64,000 nt of DNA from an actinobacterium LLX17 (GTDB lineage Bacteria; Actinomycetota; Actinomycetes; Propionibacteriales; Nocardioidaceae). The position numbers and the translations under genes are program-made. Location: assembly GCA_000471045.1 (NCBI GenBank), contig KI301992.1, positions 1,548,942 through 1,612,941 of the forward strand, read 5' to 3'. This document shows, piece after piece, positions 1 to 9,769 of this stretch (positions are counted from its first letter, which is position 1; every line of letters begins with the position of its first letter). The notes beneath the pieces are model-generated. The model saw nothing but the letters and a program-made list of their open reading frames with translations. It did no database searches and had not been told where the DNA came from.

Positions 1-1
1 G

Positions 2-322
2 CTGGCCGAGCTGGCGCGGCACGTGCCCGAGGTGCAGGCGCCGTGCCCGCCGGGAGGCCTGAACTTGTGGGTCACCCTGCCCGGGCGGCTGTCGAGCCGT
101 CTGTGCGCGGCCGCATCACGACGCGGACTGCTGCTGACACCGGGACCCCGGTTCTTCGCACAGCCCGGGCCCGGCGCCGAGCGGCACCTGCGTCTGGCCT
201 ACTCGCAGCCGGTCGACACGCTCACCGAGGCGGTGCAGCGCCTGCGGCTCGCACTCGACGACGTGCACGACGGTCGCGAGTCCTCCCCCAGCACGCCCGA
301 GACCCTCGACCTCATCGCTTGA
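2..322 (+). CDS. C-terminal end of a MocR/PdxR-type GntR regulator with aminotransferase domain (5' truncated)
   Basis: The reading frame is open from the window edge to a TGA at 320-322, giving about 106 residues. The stretch PPGGLNLWVTLP and, later, ERHLRLAYSQP match the end of the class I aminotransferase-like domain of MocR/PdxR regulators, which bind PLP and usually control vitamin B6 or amino-acid metabolism. The DNA-binding GntR part would lie upstream, outside the window. The class I aminotransferase superfamily assignment is fairly safe; the regulator subtype is an inference from the GGLNLWV and RLAYS signatures. It is convergent with ilvC, with a long palindrome between the two. Confidence 0.7.
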   Translation: MAELARHVPEVQAPCPPGGLNLWVTLPGRLSSRLCAAASRRGLLLTPGPRFFAQPGPGAERHLRLAYSQPVDTLTEAVQRLRLALDDVHDGRESSPSTPETLDLIA

Positions 323-325
323 CGT

Positions 326-393
326 CCCCGTTGAGTGTCACGTTCTGGCTGCAGATCGGGCGATCTGACGACCGAAACGTGACACTCAGCGGG
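326..393. repeat. Long imperfect palindrome, copy 1 of an intergenic repeat
   Basis: Two arms of about 31-32 bases (about 327-357 and 362-393) are near-perfect reverse complements around a 4-base centre. The conserved outer part reads TGAGTGTCACGTT. A second copy with the same outer arms lies at 56764-56832. Here it sits between the convergent regulator and ilvC, where it could act as a two-way terminator. The other copy is inside an operon, so termination cannot be its only role. Confidence 0.85.
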
Positions 394-428
394 AGTGGGT
401 CAGCGGGCGGCCCCGATGGCGGCAGCCA

Positions 429-1478
<1,050 letters not shown>

Positions 1479-2012
1479 TCAGCCGGCCTGCGAGCCGGGA
1501 ACGGTTCGCAGGGTGCGGTCGGTGATGGAACGGGCGCCGCGGCCGATGGCGACGCGGCCGGACTGGGCGATCTCGCGGATGCCGAAGGGCTCCAGGACCC
1601 GGAGCATCGCGTTGAGCTTGCCGGAGTCGCCGGTGGCCTCGATCGTCACGGCGTCGGGGGCGACGTCGACGACCTTGGCGCGGAACAGCTGCACGGTCTC
1701 CAGCACCTGGCCGCGCGTGGCGGGATCGGTCTTGACCTTGATCAGCATCAGCTCGCGCTCGACGGCCGAGTCGGAGTCGAGCTCGACGATCTTCAGCACG
1801 TTGACGAGCTTGTTGAGCTGCTTGGTGACCTGCTCGAGCGGCAGCTCGTCGACGTTCACGACGATCGTCATGCGCGAGATCTCGGGGATCTCGGTGGGGC
1901 CGACGGCGAGGGACTCGATGTTGAACCCCCGCCGCATGAACAGGCTCGAGACGCGCGCGAGGACACCGGGCGTGTTCTCGACCAGCACGCTCAACGTGTG
2001 TTGAGTAGTCAC
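1479..2012 (-). CDS. ilvN: Acetolactate synthase small (regulatory) subunit
   Basis: Regulatory subunit of acetohydroxyacid synthase; it binds valine through an N-terminal ACT domain and activates IlvB. It has 177 residues. The ACT domain fills residues 3-75, with [19 protein letters not shown] followed by [12 protein letters not shown]; the C-terminal half is the usual IlvN extension. The start is GTG at 2012, which shares GTGA with the ilvB stop, indicating translational coupling and subunit balance. Confidence 0.96.
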   Translation of the reverse strand: MTTQHTLSVLVENTPGVLARVSSLFMRRGFNIESLAVGPTEIPEISRMTIVVNVDELPLEQVTKQLNKLVNVLKIVELDSDSAVERELMLIKVKTDPATRGQVLETVQLFRAKVVDVAPDAVTIEATGDSGKLNAMLRVLEPFGIREIAQSGRVAIGRGARSITDRTLRTVPGSQAG

Positions 2013-3805
2013 AGGTCGTCGTCCTCCCACTCGGGCGCGAGGTCGCGCGCGATCTTGATGTCGTCGTTGCTCGTGCCGGCGGCAACCATCGGCCAGACCA
2101 TCGCGTCGCGCTCGACCACGAAGTCGATCACGACCGGGCGGTCGGTGATGGCCATGGCCTCCTTGATCGTCGCATCGAGGTCGGCCTCGTTGTCGCACCG
2201 CAGGCCCACGCACCCGTAGGCGTCGGCGAGCTTGACGAAGTCGGGGATGCGGCGGGCGCCGATCGACTCCGGACCGGTGTTGAGGTCGGTGTTGGAGTAG
2301 CGGCCCTCGTAGAACAGGGTCTGCCACTGGCGCACCATGCCGAGCGAGGAGTTGTTGATGACCGCGACCTTGATCGGGATGCCCTCGAGCGCGCACGTGG
2401 CGAGCTCCTGATTGGTCATCTGGAAGCAGCCGTCACCGTCGATGGCCCACACGACGCGGTCGGGGTCACCGACCTGCGCGCCCATGGCCGCGGGCACCGC
2501 GTAGCCCATGGTGCCGGCGCCACCGGAGTTGAGCCACTGACGCGGGCGCTCGTACTCGACGAAGTGCGAGGCCCACATCTGGTGCTGTCCCACGCCCGCG
2601 ACGTAGATGGCCTCCGAGCCGGCGATGGCGCTGATGCGCTCGATCACCGTCTGCGGGGCCAGGCCGTCGGCGGCGGTGTCGTAGGCGACCGGGAAGCGCG
2701 ACTTGATCGAGAGCATCTGCGTGCGCCAGGCGTCGTAGTCGCCGCTCTCGCCGTCCTCGGCGAGGGCCTTCAGGGCCGCCAGCAGGTCGGTGATGACCTC
2801 GCGGGCATCGCCCACGATCGGCACGTCGGCCGTGCGGTTCTTGGAGATCTCGGCCGGGTCGATGTCGGCGTGGATCACCCGGGCCAGCGGCGCGAACGAG
2901 TCGAGGTTGCCGGTGACCCGGTCGTCGAACCGCGCGCCGAGGCTGACGAGCAGGTCGGACTTCTGCAGGGCGGCCACCGCGGCGACGGTGCCGTGCATGC
3001 CCGGCATGCCCATGTGCAGCTCGTGGGAGTCGGGGAACGCGCCGCGCGCCATCAGGGTCGTGACGACGGGGATGCCGTAGGTCTCGGCGAGCTCCTTGAG
3101 CTCGACGTGCGCCTCGGCCTTGATGCAGCCGCCACCCACGTAGAGCACGGGACGCTTGGACTCGACCATCAGGCGGGCGGCCTCGCGGACCTGCTTGCCG
3201 TGCGGACGCGTGGTGGGGCGGTAGCCCGGCAGCGCCAGCTCGTTCGGCCACTCGAAGGTCGTCATCGCCTGCATCGCGTCCTTGGCGACGTCGACGAGCA
3301 CGGGACCCGGACGGCCGGTGCCGGCGATGTGGAACGCCTCGGCGACGACGCGCGGGATCTGGGCCGGGTCGGTGACCAGGTAGCTGTGCTTGGTGATGGG
3401 CATCGTGATGCCCCGGATGTCGGCCTCCTGGAACCCGTCGGTGCCGATGAGGTGCGAGGAGACCTGGCCGGTGATGGCGACGATCGGGACGGAGTCCATG
3501 TAGGCGTCGGCGATCGCCGTGACGAGGTTCGTGGCACCCGGGCCCGACGTGGCCATGCAGACGCCGACGCGCCCCGTGGCCATGGCGTAGCCCTGGGCCG
3601 CGTGGCCCGCGCCCTGCTCGTGGCGCACGAGCACGTGGCGGATGGAGGAGTCGAACAGCGGGTCGTACGCCGGCAGGATCGCTCCGCCGGGGATGCCGAA
3701 GATGACGTCGACACCCGCGTGCTCGAGGGCGCGCACGAGGCTCTGCGCCCCGGAGATGCGTTCGATGCCGGCGTCGTGCTGCAGACCCGTGATCTGGCCC
3801 GTCAT
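2009..3805 (-). CDS. ilvB: Acetolactate synthase large (catalytic) subunit
   Basis: ThDP- and FAD-dependent enzyme that condenses two pyruvates (or pyruvate and 2-oxobutyrate), the first common step of branched-chain synthesis. It has 598 residues. [13 protein letters not shown] and [15 protein letters not shown] (activating Glu) form the N-terminal ThDP-binding domain. The C-terminal metal/ThDP motif starts at [12 protein letters not shown] and ends in INN. ATG 3805 is chosen over an in-frame upstream start at 3853 because GAAGGA lies just before it and the extra residues are not family-like. The gene is preceded by a leader peptide and attenuator. Confidence 0.97.
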   Translation of the reverse strand: MTGQITGLQHDAGIERISGAQSLVRALEHAGVDVIFGIPGGAILPAYDPLFDSSIRHVLVRHEQGAGHAAQGYAMATGRVGVCMATSGPGATNLVTAIADAYMDSVPIVAITGQVSSHLIGTDGFQEADIRGITMPITKHSYLVTDPAQIPRVVAEAFHIAGTGRPGPVLVDVAKDAMQAMTTFEWPNELALPGYRPTTRPHGKQVREAARLMVESKRPVLYVGGGCIKAEAHVELKELAETYGIPVVTTLMARGAFPDSHELHMGMPGMHGTVAAVAALQKSDLLVSLGARFDDRVTGNLDSFAPLARVIHADIDPAEISKNRTADVPIVGDAREVITDLLAALKALAEDGESGDYDAWRTQMLSIKSRFPVAYDTAADGLAPQTVIERISAIAGSEAIYVAGVGQHQMWASHFVEYERPRQWLNSGGAGTMGYAVPAAMGAQVGDPDRVVWAIDGDGCFQMTNQELATCALEGIPIKVAVINNSSLGMVRQWQTLFYEGRYSNTDLNTGPESIGARRIPDFVKLADAYGCVGLRCDNEADLDATIKEAMAITDRPVVIDFVVERDAMVWPMVAAGTSNDDIKIARDLAPEWEDDDL

Positions 3806-3855
3806 GGTGTGTCCTTCGGTGTGCTGGAGGGTGGATTCGTGCGTGCTCTTCACAT

Positions 3856-3886
3856 AAAAAAACCCGTCGGCCTGGCGGCAGACGAG
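3856..3886 (-). terminator. Attenuator terminator of the ilvBNC operon
   Basis: On the minus strand a 10-base stem (CTCGTCTGCC paired with GGCCGACGGG, one mismatch and one G-U) closes a four-base loop and is followed at once by seven T residues, a classical intrinsic terminator. It lies between the leader peptide stop and ilvB. A U-tract this clean is rare in such GC-rich DNA. Confidence 0.85.
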
Positions 3887-3889
3887 GGA

Positions 3890-3918
3890 GACGTGAGCCC
3901 GGAGGGGGCGGTCACGTC
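3890..3918 (-). promoter_or_regulatory. Upstream hairpin of the ilvBNC attenuator
   Basis: GACGTGA pairs with TCACGTC, with an inner GCCC/GGGC extension. The 5' arm overlaps the TGA of the leader peptide, so a ribosome at the leader's last codons would block this stem. That is the arrangement expected of the ribosome-sensing hairpin in an attenuator. I did not fold competing structures. Confidence 0.65.
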
Positions 3919-4006
3919 ATACGAGTACGAGAAGGCGCGCGTGCACGCGACCAGTGTGTCGGGCGGCACCAAGGTGGTCAAGTCGTGGGACGGGCGGTAC
4001 CAGCAT
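3917..4006 (-). CDS. ilvL: ilvBNC leader peptide rich in Leu and Val at its end
   Basis: A 29-codon reading frame starts at ATG 4006 (GGGG five bases upstream) and ends LLVLV-stop immediately before the attenuator hairpins. A shorter version starting at GTG 3946 would give nine residues with the same end. Consecutive Leu/Val codons just before a terminator are the signature of branched-chain attenuation: ribosome stalling when charged tRNA-Leu or tRNA-Val is scarce would favour read-through into ilvB. The peptide probably has no other role. Confidence 0.75.
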   Translation of the reverse strand: MLVPPVPRLDHLGAARHTGRVHARLLVLV

Positions 4007-4066
4007 GTGGACCCCATGGCGGCCCTCGTACCCCTACGATGAGCCGACCCCCAACCAGGAGCCTGC

Positions 4067-4384
4067 ATGAGCCGCCACCAAACCTCGCGCCCCCACGGGC
4101 ACCTCGCCGTGCTGATCGGCGCACTGCTCCTCAGCGTGGCCGGGTGCTCGGACGGCCGGCCGGAGGTGAGCGAGCTCGCCGACGGTCTCACGACCGGCAC
4201 GTCGCTGTTCCCCGTGGCCGAGCAGCAGGCCGAGTGCGCTGCCGAGGTGCTGCGTGACTCCGACCTCGACGACGACCTGCTGACCGCCATCGCCGAGAGC
4301 GACACCGAGCACGAGATCAGCCCCGACGACGCCTCGACGCTCGCCACGCTGCAGGTCGAGGTCCTCGAGACCTGCGGCACCTGA
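4067..4384 (+). CDS. Small secreted lipoprotein, first of three tandem relatives
   Basis: 105 residues with a signal peptide and lipobox (LSVAGC, modified Cys near residue 27). The mature part is acidic and ends in Cys. It contains CAAEVLRDSDLDDDLLTAIAE, which parallels the C-AE-SDLSDE-LQ-IVDGD pattern of the next two genes, so the three look like diverged duplicates. The predicted location is the outer face of the membrane. No known function recognised. It is divergent from the ilv leader. Confidence 0.75.
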   Translation: MSRHQTSRPHGHLAVLIGALLLSVAGCSDGRPEVSELADGLTTGTSLFPVAEQQAECAAEVLRDSDLDDDLLTAIAESDTEHEISPDDASTLATLQVEVLETCGT

Positions 4385-4421
4385 GCGCGCCGTCTCACCG
4401 TTGGCCGGGTTGAATGGCCCC

Positions 4422-4730
4422 ATGACCAAGCGCCTTGCGGTCCTCGCCGCCACGTCCATCCTCGCCTTCACGGCCGCCTGCGGCGGGGGCGGCGACCGTC
4501 CGTCCGTCGACGAGGTCTCCGAGGCGCTCCAGAAGAGCGACGCCGATGGGTCGGAGGTGCCGCAGGAGTCCGCCGATTGCGTCGCCGAGGCCTTCGTCGA
4601 CTCCGATCTCTCCGACGAGGCCCTGCAGGCCATCGTCGACGGCGATGAGGACTACGACGCCAGCTCCGAGGACGAGAAGGTTGTCGCCGACGTGTCGGAA
4701 GAGGTCGGGACGTGCCTCAGCTCCGAGTGA
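4422..4730 (+). CDS. Small acidic lipoprotein, second tandem relative
   Basis: 102 residues from ATG 4422. The signal peptide MTKRLAVLAATSILAFTAAC is almost the same as that of the third gene, and the lipobox Cys is at residue 20. The mature protein is acidic with two further Cys (DCVAEAF and GTCLSSE) that could form a disulfide. The motif SDLSDEALQAIVDGDE is shared with the third gene (SDISDDTLQKIVDGD). Function unknown. Confidence 0.8.
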   Translation: MTKRLAVLAATSILAFTAACGGGGDRPSVDEVSEALQKSDADGSEVPQESADCVAEAFVDSDLSDEALQAIVDGDEDYDASSEDEKVVADVSEEVGTCLSSE

Positions 4731-4852
4731 ACGCCACCTGACCGGCTGGCTGTTGCTCAGCAGGTTCTCAGGGGCCGGTGACCCCTCGCGCCCGGGTTGC
4801 GGTTGAATGTTGCGCGTGCGACACGAGTCGCACCCGAATCAGGGGGTCTCCC

Positions 4853-5170
4853 ATGAACAAGCGCCTGGCGCTCGTCGCCGTCACGTCCATCCTCGCCTTC
4901 ACCGCTGCCTGCGGTGGCGGTCGCCCGTCGACCGGGCAGCTCAGCGAGGCGATCCAGGAGGAGGCCGGCTCGTCGGCCGCCATCACCGAGGAGATCGCCG
5001 ACTGCCTCGCCGAGAAGCTGCAGGAGTCCGACATCTCCGACGACACGCTGCAGAAGATCGTCGACGGCGACATCGATCCCACCGGCGTGTCCGCCGTCCC
5101 GAAGGACGACGAGGACGCGATCAAGGCGTTCTCCGAGGACGCCGCGGAGTGCATCACCGCCGAGCAGTGA
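4853..5170 (+). CDS. Small acidic lipoprotein, third tandem relative
   Basis: 105 residues from ATG 4853, with AGGGGG upstream. The signal peptide ends in the lipobox FTAAC. The mature part has DCLAEKLQESDISDD and a Cys near the end (AECITAEQ). It is the closest relative of the preceding gene, sharing signal peptide and core motif. A strong hairpin terminator follows. Function unknown; a lipid-anchored surface protein is the safest description. Confidence 0.8.
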   Translation: MNKRLALVAVTSILAFTAACGGGRPSTGQLSEAIQEEAGSSAAITEEIADCLAEKLQESDISDDTLQKIVDGDIDPTGVSAVPKDDEDAIKAFSEDAAECITAEQ

Positions 5171-5178
5171 CCTGACCA

Positions 5179-5214
5179 CGAACGGCCCGCGACCATCCGG
5201 TCGCGGGCCGTTCG
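5179..5214. terminator. Perfect 16-bp stem hairpin between convergent genes
   Basis: CGAACGGCCCGCGACC and its exact reverse complement are separated by ATCC. It lies 8 bases after the third lipoprotein stop and 4 bases before the stop of the convergent SDR gene, so it probably ends transcription from both sides. No T-run follows, as is common in GC-rich actinobacteria. Confidence 0.8.
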
Positions 5215-5218
5215 CGGG

Positions 5219-6652
5219 TCACCAGGGCGAGGCGACGTAGTCCTTGAGGAAGACGCCGTGCACATCCTCCCCCGCCTCGCCCCGCACGATCGGGTCGTAC
5301 ACGCGGGCCGCGCCGTCGACGAGGTCGAGCGGCGCCTTGAAGCCCTCGGACGCCAGCCGCACCTTGGTCGTGTGCGGCCGCTCGTCGGTGATCCACCCGG
5401 TGTCGACCGCGGTCATCAAGATGCCGTCGGACTCGAGCATCTCGCCCGCGCTGGTACGCGTGAGCATGTTGAGCGCGGCCTTCGCCATGTTGGTGTGCGG
5501 ATGGCCGGGGCCCTTGTAGCGCCGACCGAACTGCCCCTCCATCGCCGAGACGTTGACGACGTGGGTGCGCCGCGCGGGCGAGGCCGCCAGGCTCGGTCGC
5601 AGCCGGCTGATGAGGATGAACGGCGCGACGCTGTTGCACAGCTGCACCTCGAGCAGCTCGAGGGCGTCGACCTCCCCCACCGTCTGCACCCAGCTGTTGG
5701 TGTCGACGACGTCGGGCAGCAGGCCGCCGGCGTCGATGCGCTCGAGGTCGGCCGAGCCGGCGGTCAGCGCGGTCAGCGTCAGCTCATCGGCGGTCAGTGC
5801 GTCGGAGGCCAGCACGGGGTGCGCCGCCACGGAACCGACCAGGGAGGCGGGGTGGGCATCGCTGGTGTGCCCGAAGGTCACCAGCTCGACGGGCGAGCCG
5901 GCGGGCAGCGGGGCGGACTCGGCGTCGGCCAGCGGCTGGTAGGCGCCGGGCGTGCGCTTGACGGTCTGCGCGGCGTTGTTGATCAGCACGTCCAGCGGGC
6001 CGGCGGCGGCCACCTCGTCGGCGAGGCCGATGACCTGGGCGGGGTCGCGCAGGTCGATGCCCACGACCTTGAGCCGATGCATCCAGTCCTCGGCGTCCGG
6101 CATCTGGCTGAACCGGCGCACGGCGTCGCGCGGGAAGCGGGTGGTGATGGTGGTGTGCGCGCCGTCGCGCAGCAGCCGCAGGGCGATGTACATACCGATC
6201 TTCGCCCGGCCGCCGGTCAGCAGGGCGCGCCGACCGGTGAGGTCCGTCCGGTCGTCGCGGCGGGCGTGGTTCAGGTCGGCGCACTCCGGGCAGAGCTGAT
6301 GGTAGAACGCGTCGACCTGCGTGAACTTGGTCTTGCAGATGTAGCAGCCACGCGGCACGATCAGCGTCCCTGCCGACGCGCCGCGAGCCGTCGAGGTCAG
6401 CGGCAACCCGGCGGTCTCGTCGTCGATGCGCTGCGCCGAACCGGTGGCCGTGCTCTCGACCACCGCCCGGTCGGCCGCGGCCTCCGCCTGGCGCTTGCTG
6501 CGCCGACGTTCTTGCTTGGCGGCCTTGAAGAAGCCGCCGGTCGCGCGGCGCAGCGCCGTGTAGGCGGGGTCCTCCTGGTCGAGCTGGCCGGCCTGCTCGA
6601 GCACCCGGAGGGCCGTTGCGAGGTCGTCCGGGTCGATCTGGTCGGTCGCCAC
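5219..6652 (-). CDS. Atypical SDR-family protein with an N-terminal Cys4 site
   Basis: 477 residues from GTG 6652, five bases after the ilvD stop. The N-terminal 100 residues are charged and helical. A CYICK...CPECA pair (about residues 105-130) forms a likely Cys4 zinc site, followed by an SDR Rossmann fold whose nucleotide loop reads TGGRAKIG. NNAAQ and NVSAMEG (catalytic Ser region) are present. In the usual Tyr-x3-Lys position the sequence reads HTNMAKAALN, so the Lys is there but the Tyr four residues before it is Thr. The SDR fold is confident; activity and substrate are unknown. Co-transcription with ilvD is likely from spacing. Confidence 0.7.
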   Translation of the reverse strand: MATDQIDPDDLATALRVLEQAGQLDQEDPAYTALRRATGGFFKAAKQERRRSKRQAEAAADRAVVESTATGSAQRIDDETAGLPLTSTARGASAGTLIVPRGCYICKTKFTQVDAFYHQLCPECADLNHARRDDRTDLTGRRALLTGGRAKIGMYIALRLLRDGAHTTITTRFPRDAVRRFSQMPDAEDWMHRLKVVGIDLRDPAQVIGLADEVAAAGPLDVLINNAAQTVKRTPGAYQPLADAESAPLPAGSPVELVTFGHTSDAHPASLVGSVAAHPVLASDALTADELTLTALTAGSADLERIDAGGLLPDVVDTNSWVQTVGEVDALELLEVQLCNSVAPFILISRLRPSLAASPARRTHVVNVSAMEGQFGRRYKGPGHPHTNMAKAALNMLTRTSAGEMLESDGILMTAVDTGWITDERPHTTKVRLASEGFKAPLDLVDGAARVYDPIVRGEAGEDVHGVFLKDYVASPW

Positions 6653-6657
6653 CGGCC

Positions 6658-8370
6658 TCAGCCGCAGACCGCGCCGTCGGCGGCCGACGACACGAGCTTG
6701 CGGTACTTGGCCAGCACACCGGTCGTGTACTTCGGGGGCAACGGTTCCCAGCCGACCTTGCGCTGCTCGAGCTCGTCGGCGTCGATCTCGACGTCGAGCC
6801 GCTTGTTCGCGACGTCCAGCGTGATGGGGTCGCCGTCGCGCACGAACGCGATGGGACCGCCGTCGACGGCCTCGGGAGCGACGTGACCGACGCACAGGCC
6901 CGTGGTGCCACCGGAGAAGCGTCCGTCGGTCAGCAGCAGCACGTCCTTGCCGAGCCCTGCGCCCTTGATGGCACCGGTGATGGCGAGCATCTCGCGCATG
7001 CCGGGGCCGCCCTTGGGGCCTTCGTAGCGGATGACGACGACGTCGCCGGCGGTGATGGTGCCGTCCTCGAGTGCGTCCATGGCCTTGCGCTCGCCGTCGA
7101 AGACCCGGGCGGTGCCGGTGAAGACGTCGGAGTCGAAGCCGGCGCTCTTCACGACGGCGCCCTCGGGGGCCAGCGAGCCGTGCAGGATCGTCAGGCCGCC
7201 GGTCTTGTGGATGGGGCGGTCGAGGGGGCGGATGACGTCACCGTCGAGCTTCTGGGTGATGCCCTCGAGGTTCTCGGCCATCGTGCGACCGGTGACCGTG
7301 AGGCAGTCGCCGTGCAGCAGGCCGGCGTCCAGCAGCGCCTTCATGATGACCGCGGTGCCACCGGCCTGGTCGACGTCGTTCATGACGTACCGGCCGAAGG
7401 GCTTGAGGTCGCCCAGGTGCGGGACCTTGTCGCCGATGCGGCTGAAGTCCTCGAGGGTCAGCGGCACCTCGGCCTCGCGGGCGATGGCCAGCAGGTGCAG
7501 GACCGCGTTGGTCGAGCCGCCCAGCGCCATCGTGACGGCGATGGCGTTCTCGAACGCCTCCTTGGTGAGGATCTGCCGAGCGGTGATGCCGCGACGCAGC
7601 AGCTCGACGACGGCCTCGCCGGACTTGACCGCGAACTCGTCGCGGCGGCTGTCGATGGCGGGCGGCGCGGCCGAGCCGGGCAGGCTCATGCCGAGGGCCT
7701 CGGCGGCGGTCGCCATGGTGTTGGCGGTGAACATGCCGCCGCACGCGCCCTCGCCCGGGCAGATGGCGCGCTCGATCTTGTCGACCTGCTCGCGGGAGAT
7801 GAGCCCCCGCATGCACGCACCCACGGCCTCGAAGGCGTCGATGATCGTGACGTCCTTGCCGTCGACGTTGCCGGGCATGATCGAGCCGGCGTAGAGGAAG
7901 ACGCTGGCCAGGTCGAGACGAGCCGCGGCCATGAGCATGCCGGGCAGGCTCTTGTCACAGCCGGCCAGCAGCACCGAGCCGTCGAGGCGCTCGGCCATCA
8001 TGACGGTCTCGACCGAGTCGGCGATGACCTCGCGGCTGACGAGGGAGAAGTGCATGCCCTCGTGGCCCATCGAGATGCCGTCGGACACGCTGATGGTGCC
8101 GAACTCGAGCGGGTAGCCGCCACCGGCGTGCACGCCGGTCTTGACGGCCTTCGCCAGCCGGTCGAGCGAGAGGTTGCAGGGGGTGATCTCGTTCCAGCTC
8201 GAGGCCACACCGATCTGCGGCTTGACCCAGTCGTCGTCACCCATGCCGACAGCGCGCAGCATGCCGCGCGAGGCCGTGGCCTCGAGACCGTCGGTGACGG
8301 TGCGGCTACGGGGCTTGATGTCGATCTCGGGCGAGCTGCCAGCGGGGGTCTGGTCGGGCGAATCCTGCAT
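6658..8370 (-). CDS. ilvD: Dihydroxy-acid dehydratase
   Basis: Iron-sulfur enzyme that dehydrates the dihydroxy acids made by IlvC to the 2-oxo acids of valine and isoleucine. It has 570 residues, normal length. Cluster and Mg-site Cys occur in [22 protein letters not shown] and [20 protein letters not shown]; the C-terminal [13 protein letters not shown] is also a signature. The start is ATG 8370. It is separate from ilvBNC, with the SDR gene directly behind it. Confidence 0.97.
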   Translation of the reverse strand: MQDSPDQTPAGSSPEIDIKPRSRTVTDGLEATASRGMLRAVGMGDDDWVKPQIGVASSWNEITPCNLSLDRLAKAVKTGVHAGGGYPLEFGTISVSDGISMGHEGMHFSLVSREVIADSVETVMMAERLDGSVLLAGCDKSLPGMLMAAARLDLASVFLYAGSIMPGNVDGKDVTIIDAFEAVGACMRGLISREQVDKIERAICPGEGACGGMFTANTMATAAEALGMSLPGSAAPPAIDSRRDEFAVKSGEAVVELLRRGITARQILTKEAFENAIAVTMALGGSTNAVLHLLAIAREAEVPLTLEDFSRIGDKVPHLGDLKPFGRYVMNDVDQAGGTAVIMKALLDAGLLHGDCLTVTGRTMAENLEGITQKLDGDVIRPLDRPIHKTGGLTILHGSLAPEGAVVKSAGFDSDVFTGTARVFDGERKAMDALEDGTITAGDVVVIRYEGPKGGPGMREMLAITGAIKGAGLGKDVLLLTDGRFSGGTTGLCVGHVAPEAVDGGPIAFVRDGDPITLDVANKRLDVEIDADELEQRKVGWEPLPPKYTTGVLAKYRKLVSSAADGAVCG

Positions 8371-8389
8371 ACCGCTCAGGGTACTGGCG

Positions 8390-9052
8390 TCAGAACAGGG
8401 GCACGAACAGCAGGGCCAGCGTCCAGCTGACGAAGCTGCCCACCAGCACGTACTCCGCGCGCATCCCGTCCTTGGAGTCCTGGGAGATCTCCGGGAAGCG
8501 CAGGATCCCCTTCGCGGCCACGAGCGCGCCGAGCGCCCCGAGGTGGCCGCTCACCGCGAACGCGAAGACGAGCCAGCGCTCCATCGGGCCGAGCAACCTC
8601 CCACCGCGCAGCGATCGCTCCTCCTCCAGCACGTGGGGCCCGGTGGCGGTCAGCGCCTGACGCACCACGACGTTCGCCGCGCTGGTCAGGAACAGCAGCA
8701 CGCCGAGTCCCAGGGCGGCGTGGTCGAGCGGCACGCCGGCCAGGCCGCTGACGGGGAGGTCGTCGTACCAGTCCTGCAGCGGCGCGTCGGTGGCGTCGAA
8801 GGCCGGTGACGCGATGACGAACGCGATCGCGACGAGCGCCAGCAGGATCGTGCCGGCGCGCGAGTCGTGGGCGGCCGCGTCGAGCCACACCACGACGACG
8901 AGCAGACACACCGGCGCGATCCACACCGTGTGCCACTCCGCCCCCGCCAGCACGCAGACGGCCACGACGACGGCGACCGCGACGAGGTGCCGCCAGCGCT
9001 GCGCGAGGTGCGCGACTCCGACGCCCGCGAGCAGCGCCGCCACGGGGGTCAC
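8390..9052 (-). CDS. DUF3307-like integral membrane protein, partner of SatD
   Basis: 220 residues from GTG 9052, which shares GTGA with the satD stop. About six hydrophobic segments span the protein. The C-terminal part [15 protein letters not shown] followed by [12 protein letters not shown] resembles the conserved end of DUF3307 proteins, which often neighbour satD. Function unknown. Translational coupling argues that the two products work together, with SatD as the soluble partner. Confidence 0.6.
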   Translation of the reverse strand: MTPVAALLAGVGVAHLAQRWRHLVAVAVVVAVCVLAGAEWHTVWIAPVCLLVVVVWLDAAAHDSRAGTILLALVAIAFVIASPAFDATDAPLQDWYDDLPVSGLAGVPLDHAALGLGVLLFLTSAANVVVRQALTATGPHVLEEERSLRGGRLLGPMERWLVFAFAVSGHLGALGALVAAKGILRFPEISQDSKDGMRAEYVLVGSFVSWTLALLFVPLF

Positions 9053-9690
9053 GCCGCAACCTCGGTCATCGAGAGCAGCAGCGTGGCGATGCCGTGGCTG
9101 CGGACGGTCTGGGAGACCGCGGAGGCCGAGATGCCCTCGCGCTCGGCGATGGTCTTCTGGGCCTCCCCCGCCAGCATCGCCAGGGCGATGCGGCGCTGAC
9201 GTCCGCCGAACGACGAGACGACCTGGTCGCGGCACAGGGCGTAGGCGGCGTAGCGACCCTGATCGGGGTCACCGGCGAGGTCGAGCCAGGTCCGCACCCC
9301 CGGGTGACGCTTCTGCATCCGCTTGGCCTCCTCGACCGCCGATCGTGCCGTCCACCACGCCGGACCGTCCTGCGTGAGCCCGTGGCGCGAGGCACCGACG
9401 ACCTCGAGCTCGCCGCGCCCGATCCCGCTGCGACAGTCCATGTCCTCGGGCAGAGCCAACCGCACGACCAGGCTGGCGCGCAACGCCTCGGTCGCCGAGG
9501 CGTACACGCCCTGGAACTCGTCGCCGATCGTGGCCTCCATCGGCTGTTCGGCCGGCACGTGACGGTTCGTGATCTCCAAGGCCGTCAGCAGGTCGGTCTG
9601 CGCTCGAGCGCGCGACTCGACACGTCGGGAGCCGACGAGGTCACCGATCACGGCGAACCATGCCGACGGGGGTGAAGACGGCGACTTCAT
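9049..9690 (-). CDS. satD: SatD-family protein with C-terminal helix-turn-helix
   Basis: 213 residues. The N-terminus WFAVIGDLVGSRRV and the GDEFQGVYASATEAL segment match the SatD family. The C-terminal 60 residues (MLAGEAQKTIAEREGIS then SAVSQTVRSHGI) form a sigma-70-region-4-like helix-turn-helix, so it may bind DNA. The family's biochemical role is not established. The start is ATG 9690, behind an AT-rich stretch with a good promoter. The coupled membrane gene follows. Confidence 0.7.
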   Translation of the reverse strand: MKSPSSPPSAWFAVIGDLVGSRRVESRARAQTDLLTALEITNRHVPAEQPMEATIGDEFQGVYASATEALRASLVVRLALPEDMDCRSGIGRGELEVVGASRHGLTQDGPAWWTARSAVEEAKRMQKRHPGVRTWLDLAGDPDQGRYAAYALCRDQVVSSFGGRQRRIALAMLAGEAQKTIAEREGISASAVSQTVRSHGIATLLLSMTEVAA

Positions 9691-9697
9691 TCAGTCA

Positions 9698-9725
9698 GTA
9701 TTAACCACATATCTTCATTTCGCAA
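9698..9725 (-). promoter_or_regulatory. Probable promoter of the satD operon
   Basis: On the minus strand TTGCGA is followed after 16 bases by TAATAC, near-consensus housekeeping -35 and -10 elements, 8 bases before the satD ATG. The 75-base gap 9691-9769 is clearly AT-rich compared with its surroundings and also serves the divergent ATP-grasp gene. Confidence 0.5.
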
Positions 9726-9769
9726 GAATCAAGGCTTTTGCTACATCAACCTGGGCTACCGTGGTGCGC

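Noticed and set aside
4731-4852. Possible regulatory RNA between the second and third lipoproteins
   Set aside because: GGGGCCGGTGACCCC can form a small hairpin, but nothing else supports more than a weak terminator.
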